64,000 bases of DNA from Gammaproteobacteria bacterium (GTDB lineage: Bacteria; Pseudomonadota; Gammaproteobacteria; Pseudomonadales; Pseudohongiellaceae): positions 62,001 to 126,000 of the forward strand of contig JAGYKB010000002.1 in NCBI GenBank assembly GCA_018401885.1, given 5' to 3'. Positions 1 through 7,822 of this stretch are shown here, one piece after another (the stretch's first letter is position 1; each line of letters opens with the position of its first letter). Position numbers and translations under genes: made by a program. Under the pieces are notes generated by a model, which was given only the letters and a program-made list of their open reading frames with translations, did not search any database and was not told where the DNA came from.

Positions 1-591
1 GCTGCGCTGTTCCTTAATTCTGCGCCGGCGTTCGGTCACGGCGGCGTTGCGTTTGAAGACGATGTTTGTCTCATAAGTATCAATTTCCTCCAGGCGCACT
101 TTACCGTGTTCCAGCCCGAGCAGAGTGAGGCCGAAGAGCACTGCGAAGACATTCCCGAGGTGGCCCGCTCCGTGTTTGTCATGGAGTATCTGCACGATCT
201 GCTGCCCGAAATGCTTATTGATCTGCGGATCATCAAAGATGTCGACAAGCTCGGTCGTTTCGCTTCGTGGTCTGACATCGAGGCGATTGAAGACCTCGAC
301 GCGCTGACGGTCTTCTATGAAGAACCAAGGATAGAAGACGGCGGTTACTACAGCACCGAATATACCTTCGATGAAAAGGGCGCCTACATCGGTGTCGTTA
401 CCGCCCGTCACCCGACTGAGAATCGCGACTACAACGCGGTCTTTTACTTTCAAGTCGGCGGCGCTGACTATGGCACGCTCCCTCTGTTCGCGTTGCTGCT
501 GATAGGACTTCACGGACTATATTGGTTAACTAGCGGCGGTCCCGAACGGCGACGTCAACGCAGGCTCGAAGCTGCCGCGATGAGGGGCTAA
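1..591 (+). CDS. Conserved membrane-anchored protein, 5' end outside window
   Basis: The reading frame is open from the first base of the window to the TAA at 589-591, so the gene begins upstream. An internal GTG at 106 is not a credible start because the same frame is already coding before it. The visible protein begins with what looks like the end of a signal peptide (Ala-Pro-Ala-Phe-Gly-His-Gly-Gly), followed by an acidic soluble domain. It ends in one hydrophobic segment (Leu-Pro-Leu-Phe-Ala-Leu-Leu-Leu) and a short Arg-rich tail, so it is probably exported and held in the inner membrane by its C-terminus. I recognise it only as a conserved hypothetical family of aquatic bacteria and can assign no function. 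Confidence 0.75.
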   Translation, partial: AALFLNSAPAFGHGGVAFEDDVCLISINFLQAHFTVFQPEQSEAEEHCEDIPEVARSVFVMEYLHDLLPEMLIDLRIIKDVDKLGRFASWSDIEAIEDLDALTVFYEEPRIEDGGYYSTEYTFDEKGAYIGVVTARHPTENRDYNAVFYFQVGGADYGTLPLFALLLIGLHGLYWLTSGGPERRRQRRLEAAAMRG

Positions 592-896
592 CATCGTCTA
601 TGCGCACTTGAGTAGGCGCACCTTCTGCCGATAATAAGCGGGAGACTGCGAAATAAAGACGAAATAAGACGAAATAGAAAGGCACGCATACAGAACCAAC
701 AGGAATAAACTAATCGGACTAACCAGTAATAAAATAGTAATAGAATAGTTATAGGGTAGTTATAAGCAGACGCGTGTGGAATTGTCTCTGCGGGTGTAAG
801 CTCGGGGCATAGAGCGAACAAAAACGTAAGAAGAAGTCTCAGTCAGTAAAGAAACGAGCGTGATCGGTCAATGTCCCTGGAGGCGAGTGATTCGGT
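592..896. other. AT-rich intergenic stretch with short degenerate repeats
   Basis: This 305-base stretch holds no convincing gene. Three units of roughly CGAAATAAGA lie at 649-681. At 725-766 there is an AT-rich run in which AATAG/TATAG-like words recur. A 77-codon minus-strand frame across the region is low-complexity and lacks a ribosome binding site, so I do not call it. Confidence 0.5.
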
Positions 897-1448
897 GTGA
901 ATGCGAAGATTCTACGATTGAACAAAGCGGGTATTCCGGTGAGTTGGCTCACACGTGAAGAAACCGCAACACTGCTTGTGAAAGAGCAGGTCATCTGGTC
1001 GCTAGGCGACACCGTGTTCGAGATGCGAGGCGGGCTCAATCGCAGCGGGATCCGGTCGGTATTGAAGCTGCCTAGCATCGTTGCCTGCGATGGCAAGGTG
1101 CACGATGTGTTCGCCGATCCCCCCCTCGAAAATAAATTTCTGTTCCGCCGCGACTGCAATCTGTGTCTCTATTGTGGCAAGACATTCGGTTACCACGAAC
1201 TCTCCCGCGACCATGTTCATCCGCTATCCAAAGGCGGCCTCGATATTTGGACGAACGTTGTGACCTCCTGCAGGCGCTGTAATAATCGGAAAGCCGATAG
1301 ACTCCCCGAACAGGCTGGGATGGAACTATTGGCCGTGCCTTTCGTGCCCAACCAATATGAATTTCTGTATCTGTCGAACCACAACGTGCTCGCAGATCAA
1401 ATGGAGTTTCTAAGCGCCCGCTTCTCTAGCGCGCTGCATCTAAGCTAA
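897..1448 (+). CDS. HNH endonuclease family protein
   Basis: A 183-residue protein with a C-terminal HNH nuclease domain. Two zinc-knuckle cysteine pairs are visible (Cys-Leu-Tyr-Cys near residue 98 and Cys-Arg-Arg-Cys near residue 128). Between them is the Arg-Asp-His-Val-His-Pro-Leu-Ser-Lys-Gly-Gly stretch that carries the catalytic histidine, and Cys-Asn-Asn-Arg-Lys follows the second pair. The N-terminal ~75 residues resemble the lead-in of small stand-alone HNH proteins common in proteobacteria. The start is GTG at 897, with a GGAG at 879-882 that is somewhat far away. No methylase or restriction partner lies nearby, so it is more likely an orphan nuclease than part of a restriction system. 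The biological target is unknown. Confidence 0.85.
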   Translation: MNAKILRLNKAGIPVSWLTREETATLLVKEQVIWSLGDTVFEMRGGLNRSGIRSVLKLPSIVACDGKVHDVFADPPLENKFLFRRDCNLCLYCGKTFGYHELSRDHVHPLSKGGLDIWTNVVTSCRRCNNRKADRLPEQAGMELLAVPFVPNQYEFLYLSNHNVLADQMEFLSARFSSALHLS

Positions 1449-1557
1449 CGCAGACGCGAGCCCTTATAGGACTGCGGTGTGCGTCAGCCCCTTTATCCTG
1501 TGGCGCTTTCATGGTTTTGTGCTAGGATGCCGCTCCTTTTTACCGAGTGTTCCTCGC

Positions 1558-2541
1558 ATGTCATCACTTGCCGCAGCGCCTCAGAGTAATCTCAAAGGCT
1601 TTCTTTTGTCGCTTACCGCCGCGGTGATGTGGGGAATGCTGCCAGTTGCACTCAAAGAAGTGTTAACCGGCATGGATGCGACGACAATTGTTTGGTACCG
1701 CTTTCTGATCGCGGGCGTTGCGCTTTGGGCATGGCTCGCCGCGACGAAGCAGCTTCCTAAGCTTGCGTCTGCGCCAATGGTCACCAAGTGGTTTCTGCTT
1801 TTCGCCTCGGCGAGTCTCTGCGCCAATTATTTTTTCTTTTCCTACAGTCTTAACTTCGTGAACGGCGAGACAAGTGAGGCTGTGATTCAGCTGAGCACGC
1901 TGTTCCTCATCCTAGGCGGTGTAGTCATTTATCGAGAGCCGTTTCTCGCCGTACAGAAGCTCGGCACGCTACTGATCGTTGGCGGGCTTTTATTGTTTTT
2001 TAACGAAAGGCTTTTCGAGCTCAATAGTCTGGAGAACGAGCAAACCATTGGCGTGCTGATCGTTGTGGCGGCGGCGATAACATGGACAGTCTACGCGCTC
2101 TTGCAAAAGCAGCTGCTCAGAAGCTACACGCCGGTGCAGATCCTGAGCGTGATTTATGCCTTCTCGATCGTTGTGTTGCTACCGCTAGTGTCTCCTATGC
2201 TGGTGTTTGACCTTACGCCCGTGCAATTCTCGCTGCTCGCGTTTTGCTGTCTCAATACGGTGATTGCCTATGGGTGTTTCGCCGAGGCAATGAGCTGCTG
2301 GGACGCATCAAAGGTGAGTGCCGTACTCGCGCTTGCTCCGCTTTTTACTATTGCCTCGCTCAAGATCACCGTCTTCTTTTTGCCCGACTATGCCTTCAGT
2401 GACAGGCTTGGTCTACTCTCCGTCGCGGGTGCGGTGCTGTTGGTCATCGGCTCGATCTTGACCGCTCTGGTGCCCTGGCTTTATCAGCGAAGGATGCAGC
2501 GCCGCAAAGACGCTGCCACCGCCGTTGACTCCGTGAGCTAA
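1558..2541 (+). CDS. EamA/DMT-family inner-membrane transporter
   Basis: A 327-residue, very hydrophobic protein with about ten transmembrane helices arranged as two EamA repeats, the architecture of drug/metabolite exporters such as RhaT/YdcZ-type and PecM/YdcO-type carriers. The first repeat opens with Met-Trp-Gly-Met-Leu-Pro and contains Trp-Tyr-Arg-Phe. The second begins near Thr-Trp-Thr-Val-Tyr-Ala-Leu. The frame also extends upstream to a GTG at 1477, but the ATG at 1558 is preferred because the added residues are not typical of the family and the helix pattern begins properly after it. The substrate cannot be read from the sequence. The C-terminal tail is rich in Arg and Lys, consistent with a cytoplasmic end. 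Confidence 0.85.
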   Translation: MSSLAAAPQSNLKGFLLSLTAAVMWGMLPVALKEVLTGMDATTIVWYRFLIAGVALWAWLAATKQLPKLASAPMVTKWFLLFASASLCANYFFFSYSLNFVNGETSEAVIQLSTLFLILGGVVIYREPFLAVQKLGTLLIVGGLLLFFNERLFELNSLENEQTIGVLIVVAAAITWTVYALLQKQLLRSYTPVQILSVIYAFSIVVLLPLVSPMLVFDLTPVQFSLLAFCCLNTVIAYGCFAEAMSCWDASKVSAVLALAPLFTIASLKITVFFLPDYAFSDRLGLLSVAGAVLLVIGSILTALVPWLYQRRMQRRKDAATAVDSVS

Positions 2542-2610
2542 ATACACAAAACTCTTCCGCATTAGCCCAAGCGAGACTCGCTGCTAAGGGCACTATTTGG
2601 GAGAGCTGCG

Positions 2611-4644
2611 ATGAATCCGCGTCAGAAAAATCTACACTATTCTTTACGCTCGATTTTTTTCGGGCTTGCACTCTTCGGTCTTCTCACCTCGTCTTCATTC
2701 GCCGAAGTCGTTTCAATTGATGTCGCCTCGCGAGAGACTATCGCTGAGGCCGATGTCAGCTTTAGTTATGAGTCTATTGTAGGTGTCGTTCACTTTACCC
2801 TAGATCCTGCGGCGCCGAGTAACCAGGCGGTTGTCGATTTAGCTCATGCGCCGATCAATGCTGAGGGGCTCGTCGAGTATTCTGCCGATTTCAAACTTCT
2901 CGTACCCTCTGCCAATATTGCCTCTGATTTTCTCTACTACAACGTAAACAATCGTGGTGGCAGTCGCGTGCCGCCGGAGGTAGGCCTTGATCATCCACTA
3001 GCGGAGTTGGGCTATACCTATCTTGTTACGGGCTGGATTAACGAGATCAGCTCAGGCCCCAATCGACAAAGACTCCATGCGCCAATTGTTACGAGGGCAG
3101 GCGCGCCAATTAAAGGTGATGTCCGCTACGAAGTGACAGTGAGTGCGCCATCGTTTTCTGAAAATATTGCAGGTAGCGGTCATCTGGCTTACACGCCGAC
3201 TCGCGAAGGGCTTGCCACCGCCACGCTCAGTAAAAGACTCTATCAGGACAACACGCGCGAATACCTGTCGCGCGAAGACTTCGAATTGCAGGTCACGCCA
3301 CAGAGTGACAGCAATCAGCCACTCGTTGAACTGATACTCGCAGCGGGATTCGAGCCAGGGGTTATCTACGAGCTTATTTACGAGGCGCAGGATCCCGTGC
3401 TCGCAGGCTCAGGCATGACAGCCATCCGCGATCTTGTTTCGCTGATGCGATTCGGTGGCGAGAGCGCTGCTCAGTTAACGCAGCTCAGACTGCCAAACAT
3501 AAATCATACTGCAGCATGGGGTATTTCCCAGAGTGGACGGCTTCTGCGGCAGTTCGTTTACCAAGGGTTTAATGAAGACCTTGAAGGCCGACGTGTCTTT
3601 GATGGAGTAATTCCCGTCATCGCCGGCGCCGGCTACGGAATGTTTAATCATCGTTTCGCGATGCCCACGCGTACCAATGGCCAGCACTCGAACCATCTCT
3701 ACCCTAATGATTACTTTCCGTTTACCTATGGCGAAAGTACCGATCCTTTCAGTGGGCGCAGCGACGGAGTCTTGAAACGAGCAATCGCAAGCGGCACCGA
3801 TCCCAAGATCATGCATATCCAAACCTCAAATGAGTATTGGGTGCGTGGCGGTTCGCTTCCGCATACAAACCCTGAGGGAACCGAGGATGCTGAGCTGCCA
3901 AGCAGCGTCCGCTTCTACACCTTAGGCGGGTCACAGCACGGATCGGGCAGTGGGCTGCCACGACAGGCATCCTCAGGACAGCTGCCGCCCAATCCGAATC
4001 GGTGGTCCCCGCTATCTGACTCTTTGCTAGTGGCCATGGCAAGGTGGATCGCCGAAGGCAAAGAGCCGCCCGTGTCGCGCTATCCTCGCATAGCCGATGG
4101 CAGTTTGGTTGCGTCGCACACAGACCGAGGAATCAATCATGCTGCATGGAACCCGCTGGAGGGGGTGAATCATCCTAGCGCTATCTACAGGCCGGCCGCA
4201 GCAGATTACGGTTCGCGTTGGGAAAGAGAGGGAATAATAGATTCGCATCCTCAAGTCGCGATCGGGTACTACAACCCACTAGTGCCAGCCGTGAACCCCG
4301 ACAACAACGATTCTGCCGACACCACCGTTCTCTCCCCGTTAACGCAAGCACCCGTAGCGACCTTCGTGCCTTGGAATCTGCGAGCGGAGGCAACCGGGGC
4401 GCCATTGTCACTCGCAAGACTTGCAGGGGGCTATATACCCCTGCCTGCCTCTCCCAACATGGCGGCGCAGACGCGCGATGCGCGTCACTCGTTAACAGAG
4501 TTATACCAAGGCTTTGATGATTACCTTGCTCAGTTTGAGGCGGCGACGGACAAACTCATCGCCGAGGGTTATTTGCTCGCAGGATTCAAAGAAGAGTATA
4601 TGGCTATCGCCGCGCAGTATGCGGATCTATTTGAGCGAAGGTGA
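2611..4644 (+). CDS. Secreted alpha/beta hydrolase-domain protein (Abhydrolase_10 type)
   Basis: A 677-residue exported protein. An N-terminal signal peptide (hydrophobic core Gly-Leu-Ala-Leu-Phe-Gly-Leu-Leu-Thr, then Ser-Phe-Ala) precedes a beta-rich N-terminal region and an alpha/beta hydrolase region. The nucleophile elbow is Gly-Ile-Ser-Gln-Ser-Gly-Arg near residue 308, and a candidate acid/His pair lies further on (Gly-Gly-Ser-Gln-His-Gly-Ser-Gly). The phrase Tyr-Asn-Val-Asn-Asn-Arg-Gly is typical of this large periplasmic hydrolase family, whose substrates are mostly unknown. GGGAGAG lies just upstream of the ATG at 2611. It is flanked downstream by a convergent asparaginase gene. The gap at 4645-4706 has a tight CCGCCC-GT-GGGCGG inverted repeat (4682-4695) that could end transcription but lacks a T run. 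Confidence 0.85.
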   Translation: MNPRQKNLHYSLRSIFFGLALFGLLTSSSFAEVVSIDVASRETIAEADVSFSYESIVGVVHFTLDPAAPSNQAVVDLAHAPINAEGLVEYSADFKLLVPSANIASDFLYYNVNNRGGSRVPPEVGLDHPLAELGYTYLVTGWINEISSGPNRQRLHAPIVTRAGAPIKGDVRYEVTVSAPSFSENIAGSGHLAYTPTREGLATATLSKRLYQDNTREYLSREDFELQVTPQSDSNQPLVELILAAGFEPGVIYELIYEAQDPVLAGSGMTAIRDLVSLMRFGGESAAQLTQLRLPNINHTAAWGISQSGRLLRQFVYQGFNEDLEGRRVFDGVIPVIAGAGYGMFNHRFAMPTRTNGQHSNHLYPNDYFPFTYGESTDPFSGRSDGVLKRAIASGTDPKIMHIQTSNEYWVRGGSLPHTNPEGTEDAELPSSVRFYTLGGSQHGSGSGLPRQASSGQLPPNPNRWSPLSDSLLVAMARWIAEGKEPPVSRYPRIADGSLVASHTDRGINHAAWNPLEGVNHPSAIYRPAAADYGSRWEREGIIDSHPQVAIGYYNPLVPAVNPDNNDSADTTVLSPLTQAPVATFVPWNLRAEATGAPLSLARLAGGYIPLPASPNMAAQTRDARHSLTELYQGFDDYLAQFEAATDKLIAEGYLLAGFKEEYMAIAAQYADLFERR

Positions 4645-4706
4645 GTAGGTAGCTTGGTAATTACGTGAGTAGGCGAGCACCCCGCCCGTGGGCGGCCAGC
4701 ACTCGT

Positions 4707-5207
4707 TTAGATCGCAACAAAGCGCTGGCCTTCCCTGTCTTTTTTAACCGCGTCGTAAGCGAACACTTGGCCGCTCATCGCAATATAGATGCCAGGCTTC
4801 ATCGTCTGTACCGCAGTTAGTGCTGCGCCAAGATTAAACATGGCGTCGGACTTCTTGAAAATGGCCGGAGCCAGTGCGCCTGTTAACACGAGGGTTTTAT
4901 TAAAATTTTCGTCTTTGTACAGTGAGCTCAATGCGCCTGCGGTATTAACCATGGTGTCGGTGCCGTGGGTGATGACAATAAGCTCTTCATCAGTTTTCGC
5001 GACAGCGTCGCGCACGAGTTCGCGATCAGCGTCATCCATTTCGAGCGAGTCCTTGCGCATAAGCGAGGTGACCCGGCAGTCAAGGTTTAAGTTTAGCTCT
5101 TCGAGCATCTCGAGCGCATAGGGTACACCGACTTCGTATTCGCTTAACGCGTCGAAATAGACCTTATCGATCGTCCCACCGACGCACAGTATTCTAATGG
5201 CCTGCAT
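4707..5207 (-). CDS. Single-domain L-asparaginase-like protein
   Basis: A 166-residue protein matching only the N-terminal domain of the L-asparaginase family (usual length about 330). Both Thr-containing active-site motifs of this domain are present: Gly-Gly-Thr-Ile-Asp-Lys near residue 11 and Thr-His-Gly-Thr-Asp-Thr-Met near residue 82. The C-terminal domain that contributes to dimer contacts and substrate closure is absent. The ATG at 5207 is preferred over an upstream TTG at 5222, because AGAGGA lies 6-12 bases before it. There is no signal peptide, so it is cytoplasmic. The reaction would be asparagine, or a related amide, to acid plus ammonia. That is an inference, since short forms are little studied. 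Confidence 0.8.
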   Translation of the reverse strand: MQAIRILCVGGTIDKVYFDALSEYEVGVPYALEMLEELNLNLDCRVTSLMRKDSLEMDDADRELVRDAVAKTDEELIVITHGTDTMVNTAGALSSLYKDENFNKTLVLTGALAPAIFKKSDAMFNLGAALTAVQTMKPGIYIAMSGQVFAYDAVKKDREGQRFVAI

Positions 5208-5309
5208 AATTTGTCCTCTCAAATAACGCGCCGAACGGGCTGTCGTTTATAGGCCGACGAGTATAGACATTTCGAACGCGGCCCGCGAGGAGAAGCGAGA
5301 GCTGAGGAG

Positions 5310-5819
5310 TCAGCGAGGCAGCACTTCGAACATCCACGTATCGCCGCTGGTCACCTGAGAATCGTCGCTCGCTGCGCTGAATCCATATTTGCGACCAAAC
5401 TCCGAGAGCACCGGCGCTACAATCTCCCCGCCCATAATGCGCTCGAGGCGCTGTTCGTAGAGCTTGCCGTCGATCCTTAAAATAATGCGATCGTCATCGG
5501 CAAGATAATGAGGCCACTGCTTCCAAAGCCCTCCGTACCCGGTGTTCATGTAGCCACTCACGAGGAAAAGCCTGCCCTCGACTACGCCCAGCCACACTGT
5601 ACGAGAAGTAGTTGGATTTAGCGTTTGGAATTCGATTTCTTGCCGATCTTTAATAAAGTCCCAGCTCATCGGTGTTGTGCTCAGCTCGCCGGTTTTAAAG
5701 GGTCCGCCCGAGATAATTTCCAGAGGGCCGTCGTGAAAGCGCATGCCGAAGAAGAAAGCCCCGATACTCAGAGCCAGTACAATCAGGAATGTGGCAAGAA
5801 GTCGAAAGAAAGCGCGCAT
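5310..5819 (-). CDS. Membrane-anchored conserved protein, possible split-barrel fold
   Basis: A 169-residue protein with one N-terminal transmembrane/signal-anchor segment (residues about 5-26) and a soluble periplasmic domain. The central stretch (Val-Trp-Leu-Gly-Val-Val-Glu-Gly-Arg-Leu-Phe, Ser-Gly-Tyr, Trp-Lys-Gln-Trp-Pro-His, Leu-Arg-Ile-Asp-Gly-Lys) has the strand-turn spacing seen in the FMN/F420-binding split-barrel (PNPOx/nitroreductase-like) superfamily. I could not confirm cofactor residues. GGAG lies nine bases upstream of the ATG. It is divergent from 5991-6407, another small anchored protein of similar layout. The function is unknown. Confidence 0.7.
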   Translation of the reverse strand: MRAFFRLLATFLIVLALSIGAFFFGMRFHDGPLEIISGGPFKTGELSTTPMSWDFIKDRQEIEFQTLNPTTSRTVWLGVVEGRLFLVSGYMNTGYGGLWKQWPHYLADDDRIILRIDGKLYEQRLERIMGGEIVAPVLSEFGRKYGFSAASDDSQVTSGDTWMFEVLPR

Positions 5820-5990
5820 GGTAAAGGTCTCCTAAACAGAGGGCGTGTCGGGCGGTACGTTAACATTTTACTAGAATGACTGTTCGTGATTGCTAAAGTT
5901 GACTAACAGTAGCTAAGTCCCTCAATGATTGCTAGATTGAAGTAACCCGAGATAGCATAAACTGCCAAAAAAAGCCGCGGAGATTAACGA

Positions 5991-6407
5991 ATGGCGCAGC
6001 TACTCAAAGTACTGAAGTGGATTTTTCTAGGCTTGCTTATCGTCGGCGCTGCCTTTGCAGGGCTTGAGCGCCTCGCAGCGGAACGCATCGAAGTGGTCGA
6101 GCTTATTGCCGCGAATGATGCGGGCGAGAAGCAAATTACCCGTCTCTGGGTAGTCGATGACGAGGGGTTGGCCTATCTGCGGGTCGGTGCCAATGGTTCG
6201 GGTTGGTACGACCGAATTCTGATGAATGACTCAGTTGAAGTGGTTCGGGACGGCGTAACGGCGCAGTACCGTGTGCAGGCGCGTCCCGAAAAGTCGGTGC
6301 GGATTAATGAGCTCATGGAGCAAAAATACACCTGGGGCGATACGTTAATTGCTGCAATGATCGGTAGCAGAGAAGGATCGATACCGCTCGAGCTGCAACC
6401 GCTTTAA
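5991..6407 (+). CDS. Small membrane-anchored protein, possible split-barrel fold
   Basis: A 138-residue protein with an N-terminal membrane segment (about residues 9-27) followed by a soluble domain. Arg-Leu-Trp-Val-Val-Asp-Asp-Glu-Gly, Leu-Arg-Val-Gly-Ala-Asn-Gly-Ser-Gly-Trp and a run of predicted beta strands suggest a split-barrel fold such as the deazaflavin-dependent nitroreductase group. This assignment is tentative. GGAG at 5978-5981 fits the ATG at 5991. The gene is divergent from 5310-5819, sharing a 171-base upstream region, and both proteins have the same anchor-plus-barrel plan. No operon partner follows on its strand. Confidence 0.7.
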   Translation: MAQLLKVLKWIFLGLLIVGAAFAGLERLAAERIEVVELIAANDAGEKQITRLWVVDDEGLAYLRVGANGSGWYDRILMNDSVEVVRDGVTAQYRVQARPEKSVRINELMEQKYTWGDTLIAAMIGSREGSIPLELQPL

Positions 6408-6427
6408 TCAACAGTCGTGTGGCAAGG

Positions 6428-6733
6428 TTAAATACCGAGGCGGCTTAGGGAATTAATCAATTCTCGGAGTATTTTTTCTGCAACGGGATGTTCTGCTGCA
6501 AACAGTGCTTCGAGAGCGACGGCCTCCTCTAAGAGCGATTCTTTTGCTGCGTTGCTGCGAGGCAGGTCTTCCGCAGAATTCTGCGGGACATTGCCGACCC
6601 CAACATAGTCCTCCACTCGTCGCCTGAATGCGGCATTCTGCAAAGCTAATTGACGCTGCGCGCTAGTATTGATTTCGCTATCGATGGCATCGAGCCGGGC
6701 ACGCGTTGCGCCTCTAAATTCGTCTCTGTTCAT
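6428..6733 (-). CDS. Hypothetical small alpha-helical protein
   Basis: A 101-residue, charged, probably all-helical cytoplasmic protein (Arg-Ala-Arg-Leu-Asp-Ala-Ile-Asp-Ser-Glu-Ile near the N-terminus, Ala-Glu-Lys-Ile-Leu-Arg-Glu-Leu-Ile near the C-terminus). I do not recognise the family. The ATG at 6733 is chosen because GGAG lies five bases upstream of it. A longer form from 6760 would lack such a site. It converges on 5991-6407 with only 20 bases between them. The clean RBS and balanced codon use argue that it is real. Confidence 0.55.
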   Translation of the reverse strand: MNRDEFRGATRARLDAIDSEINTSAQRQLALQNAAFRRRVEDYVGVGNVPQNSAEDLPRSNAAKESLLEEAVALEALFAAEHPVAEKILRELINSLSRLGI

Positions 6734-6922
6734 AAGGGCTCCATTGGTGCGTAAACTCATAAGTAAGCTTAGCGCGCAGTGGCGTGGGTGCCTTGACTTA
6801 GAACAATGCCTGCGTCATTGCCTTGCTTGTGTTTTTAAACGCCTACTCCTATGCTAAGACCGGATTGCTAACCGCATTATTTGCAATGTCACTTAATAAA
6901 AAAGAGTTTCTGAGGACCTACT

Positions 6923-7822
6923 ATGTGTGATTTAGATACCCAAAAAGACGCCGAGGCGTTTCTCGCTGGAGACGGCGGCAAGAAAAAGTTGACTGCAGCA
7001 TTCTCGCGTCGAGAATTTGGTTTGATGACTGCCGTTGCTGGATCGGCAATGTTGCTGCCGCCTGTGGCGAATGCGCAGTCGGTAATAGAGAGCGACGTTG
7101 ATATCACTACTGCAGATGGCGTTGCCGATTGCTATTTCGTGCATCCCGCGCAGGGTAGTCATGCGGCAGTTATTGTATGGCCAGATATTCTCGGACTGAG
7201 GCCGGCTTTTCGCGCCATGGGCAAACGCCTCGCGCAGTCAGGTTACAGTGTTCTTGTAGTTAATCCGTTCTACAGAGATGCGCGGTCGCCGGTGGTGGGC
7301 GAGGGGGCAAGCTTCGGCCAACCCGAGACGCGGGAAATCGTTCTGCCGATGGCGCGTAATCTCAATGCCGAAACGCATTTTACCGATGCGCGCGCAATGG
7401 TCGCGTTCCTCGATGCTCAGCCTTCTGTTGATACCTCGCGTCGTATTGGCACGACCGGTTATTGCATGGGCGGTCCAATGGTTATGCGTACGGTCGCGGC
7501 GGTGCCAGAACGTCTTGGTGCAGGGGGCACATTCCATGGAGGAGGCCTTGCAACGGACGGAGAAAATAGCCCGCATCTGCTAATTCCGCAGACACAGTCG
7601 GCTATGTTGCACTGTGTGGCTGCGAACGACGACGCGGCAGATCCTGATGCTAAAGACATCCTCAACACGGCCTATGCCGTGGCAGGTATTTCGGCCGAGA
7701 TAGAAGTTTATGCCGACACGCTTCACGGCTGGTGTCCCCCAGATTCGCAGGTTTATCACGAGGCGCAGGCAGAACGGGCTTGGAGCCGTCTGTTAGCGCT
7801 TTTCGAAGTCGCTCTCGCTTAG
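6923..7822 (+). CDS. Exported dienelactone hydrolase family protein
   Basis: A 299-residue alpha/beta hydrolase of the dienelactone hydrolase family. The nucleophile is Cys in Gly-Tyr-Cys-Met-Gly-Gly near residue 181, the class-defining cysteine variant. A late Asp (Asp-Asp-Ala-Ala-Asp) and His (Leu-His-Gly-Trp) can complete the triad. Ser-Arg-Arg-Glu-Phe-Gly near residue 29, followed by a hydrophobic core ending Ala-Asn-Ala-Gln, looks like a twin-arginine signal, so export to the periplasm is likely. GAGGA lies before the ATG. The last 30 bases overlap the end of the convergent lipoprotein gene on the other strand. Confidence 0.85.
   Translation: MCDLDTQKDAEAFLAGDGGKKKLTAAFSRREFGLMTAVAGSAMLLPPVANAQSVIESDVDITTADGVADCYFVHPAQGSHAAVIVWPDILGLRPAFRAMGKRLAQSGYSVLVVNPFYRDARSPVVGEGASFGQPETREIVLPMARNLNAETHFTDARAMVAFLDAQPSVDTSRRIGTTGYCMGGPMVMRTVAAVPERLGAGGTFHGGGLATDGENSPHLLIPQTQSAMLHCVAANDDAADPDAKDILNTAYAVAGISAEIEVYADTLHGWCPPDSQVYHEAQAERAWSRLLALFEVALA

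Noticed and set aside
588-821. 77-codon minus-strand reading frame
   Set aside because: It runs across the repeat-rich AT gap, has a poor amino-acid mix and no RBS.
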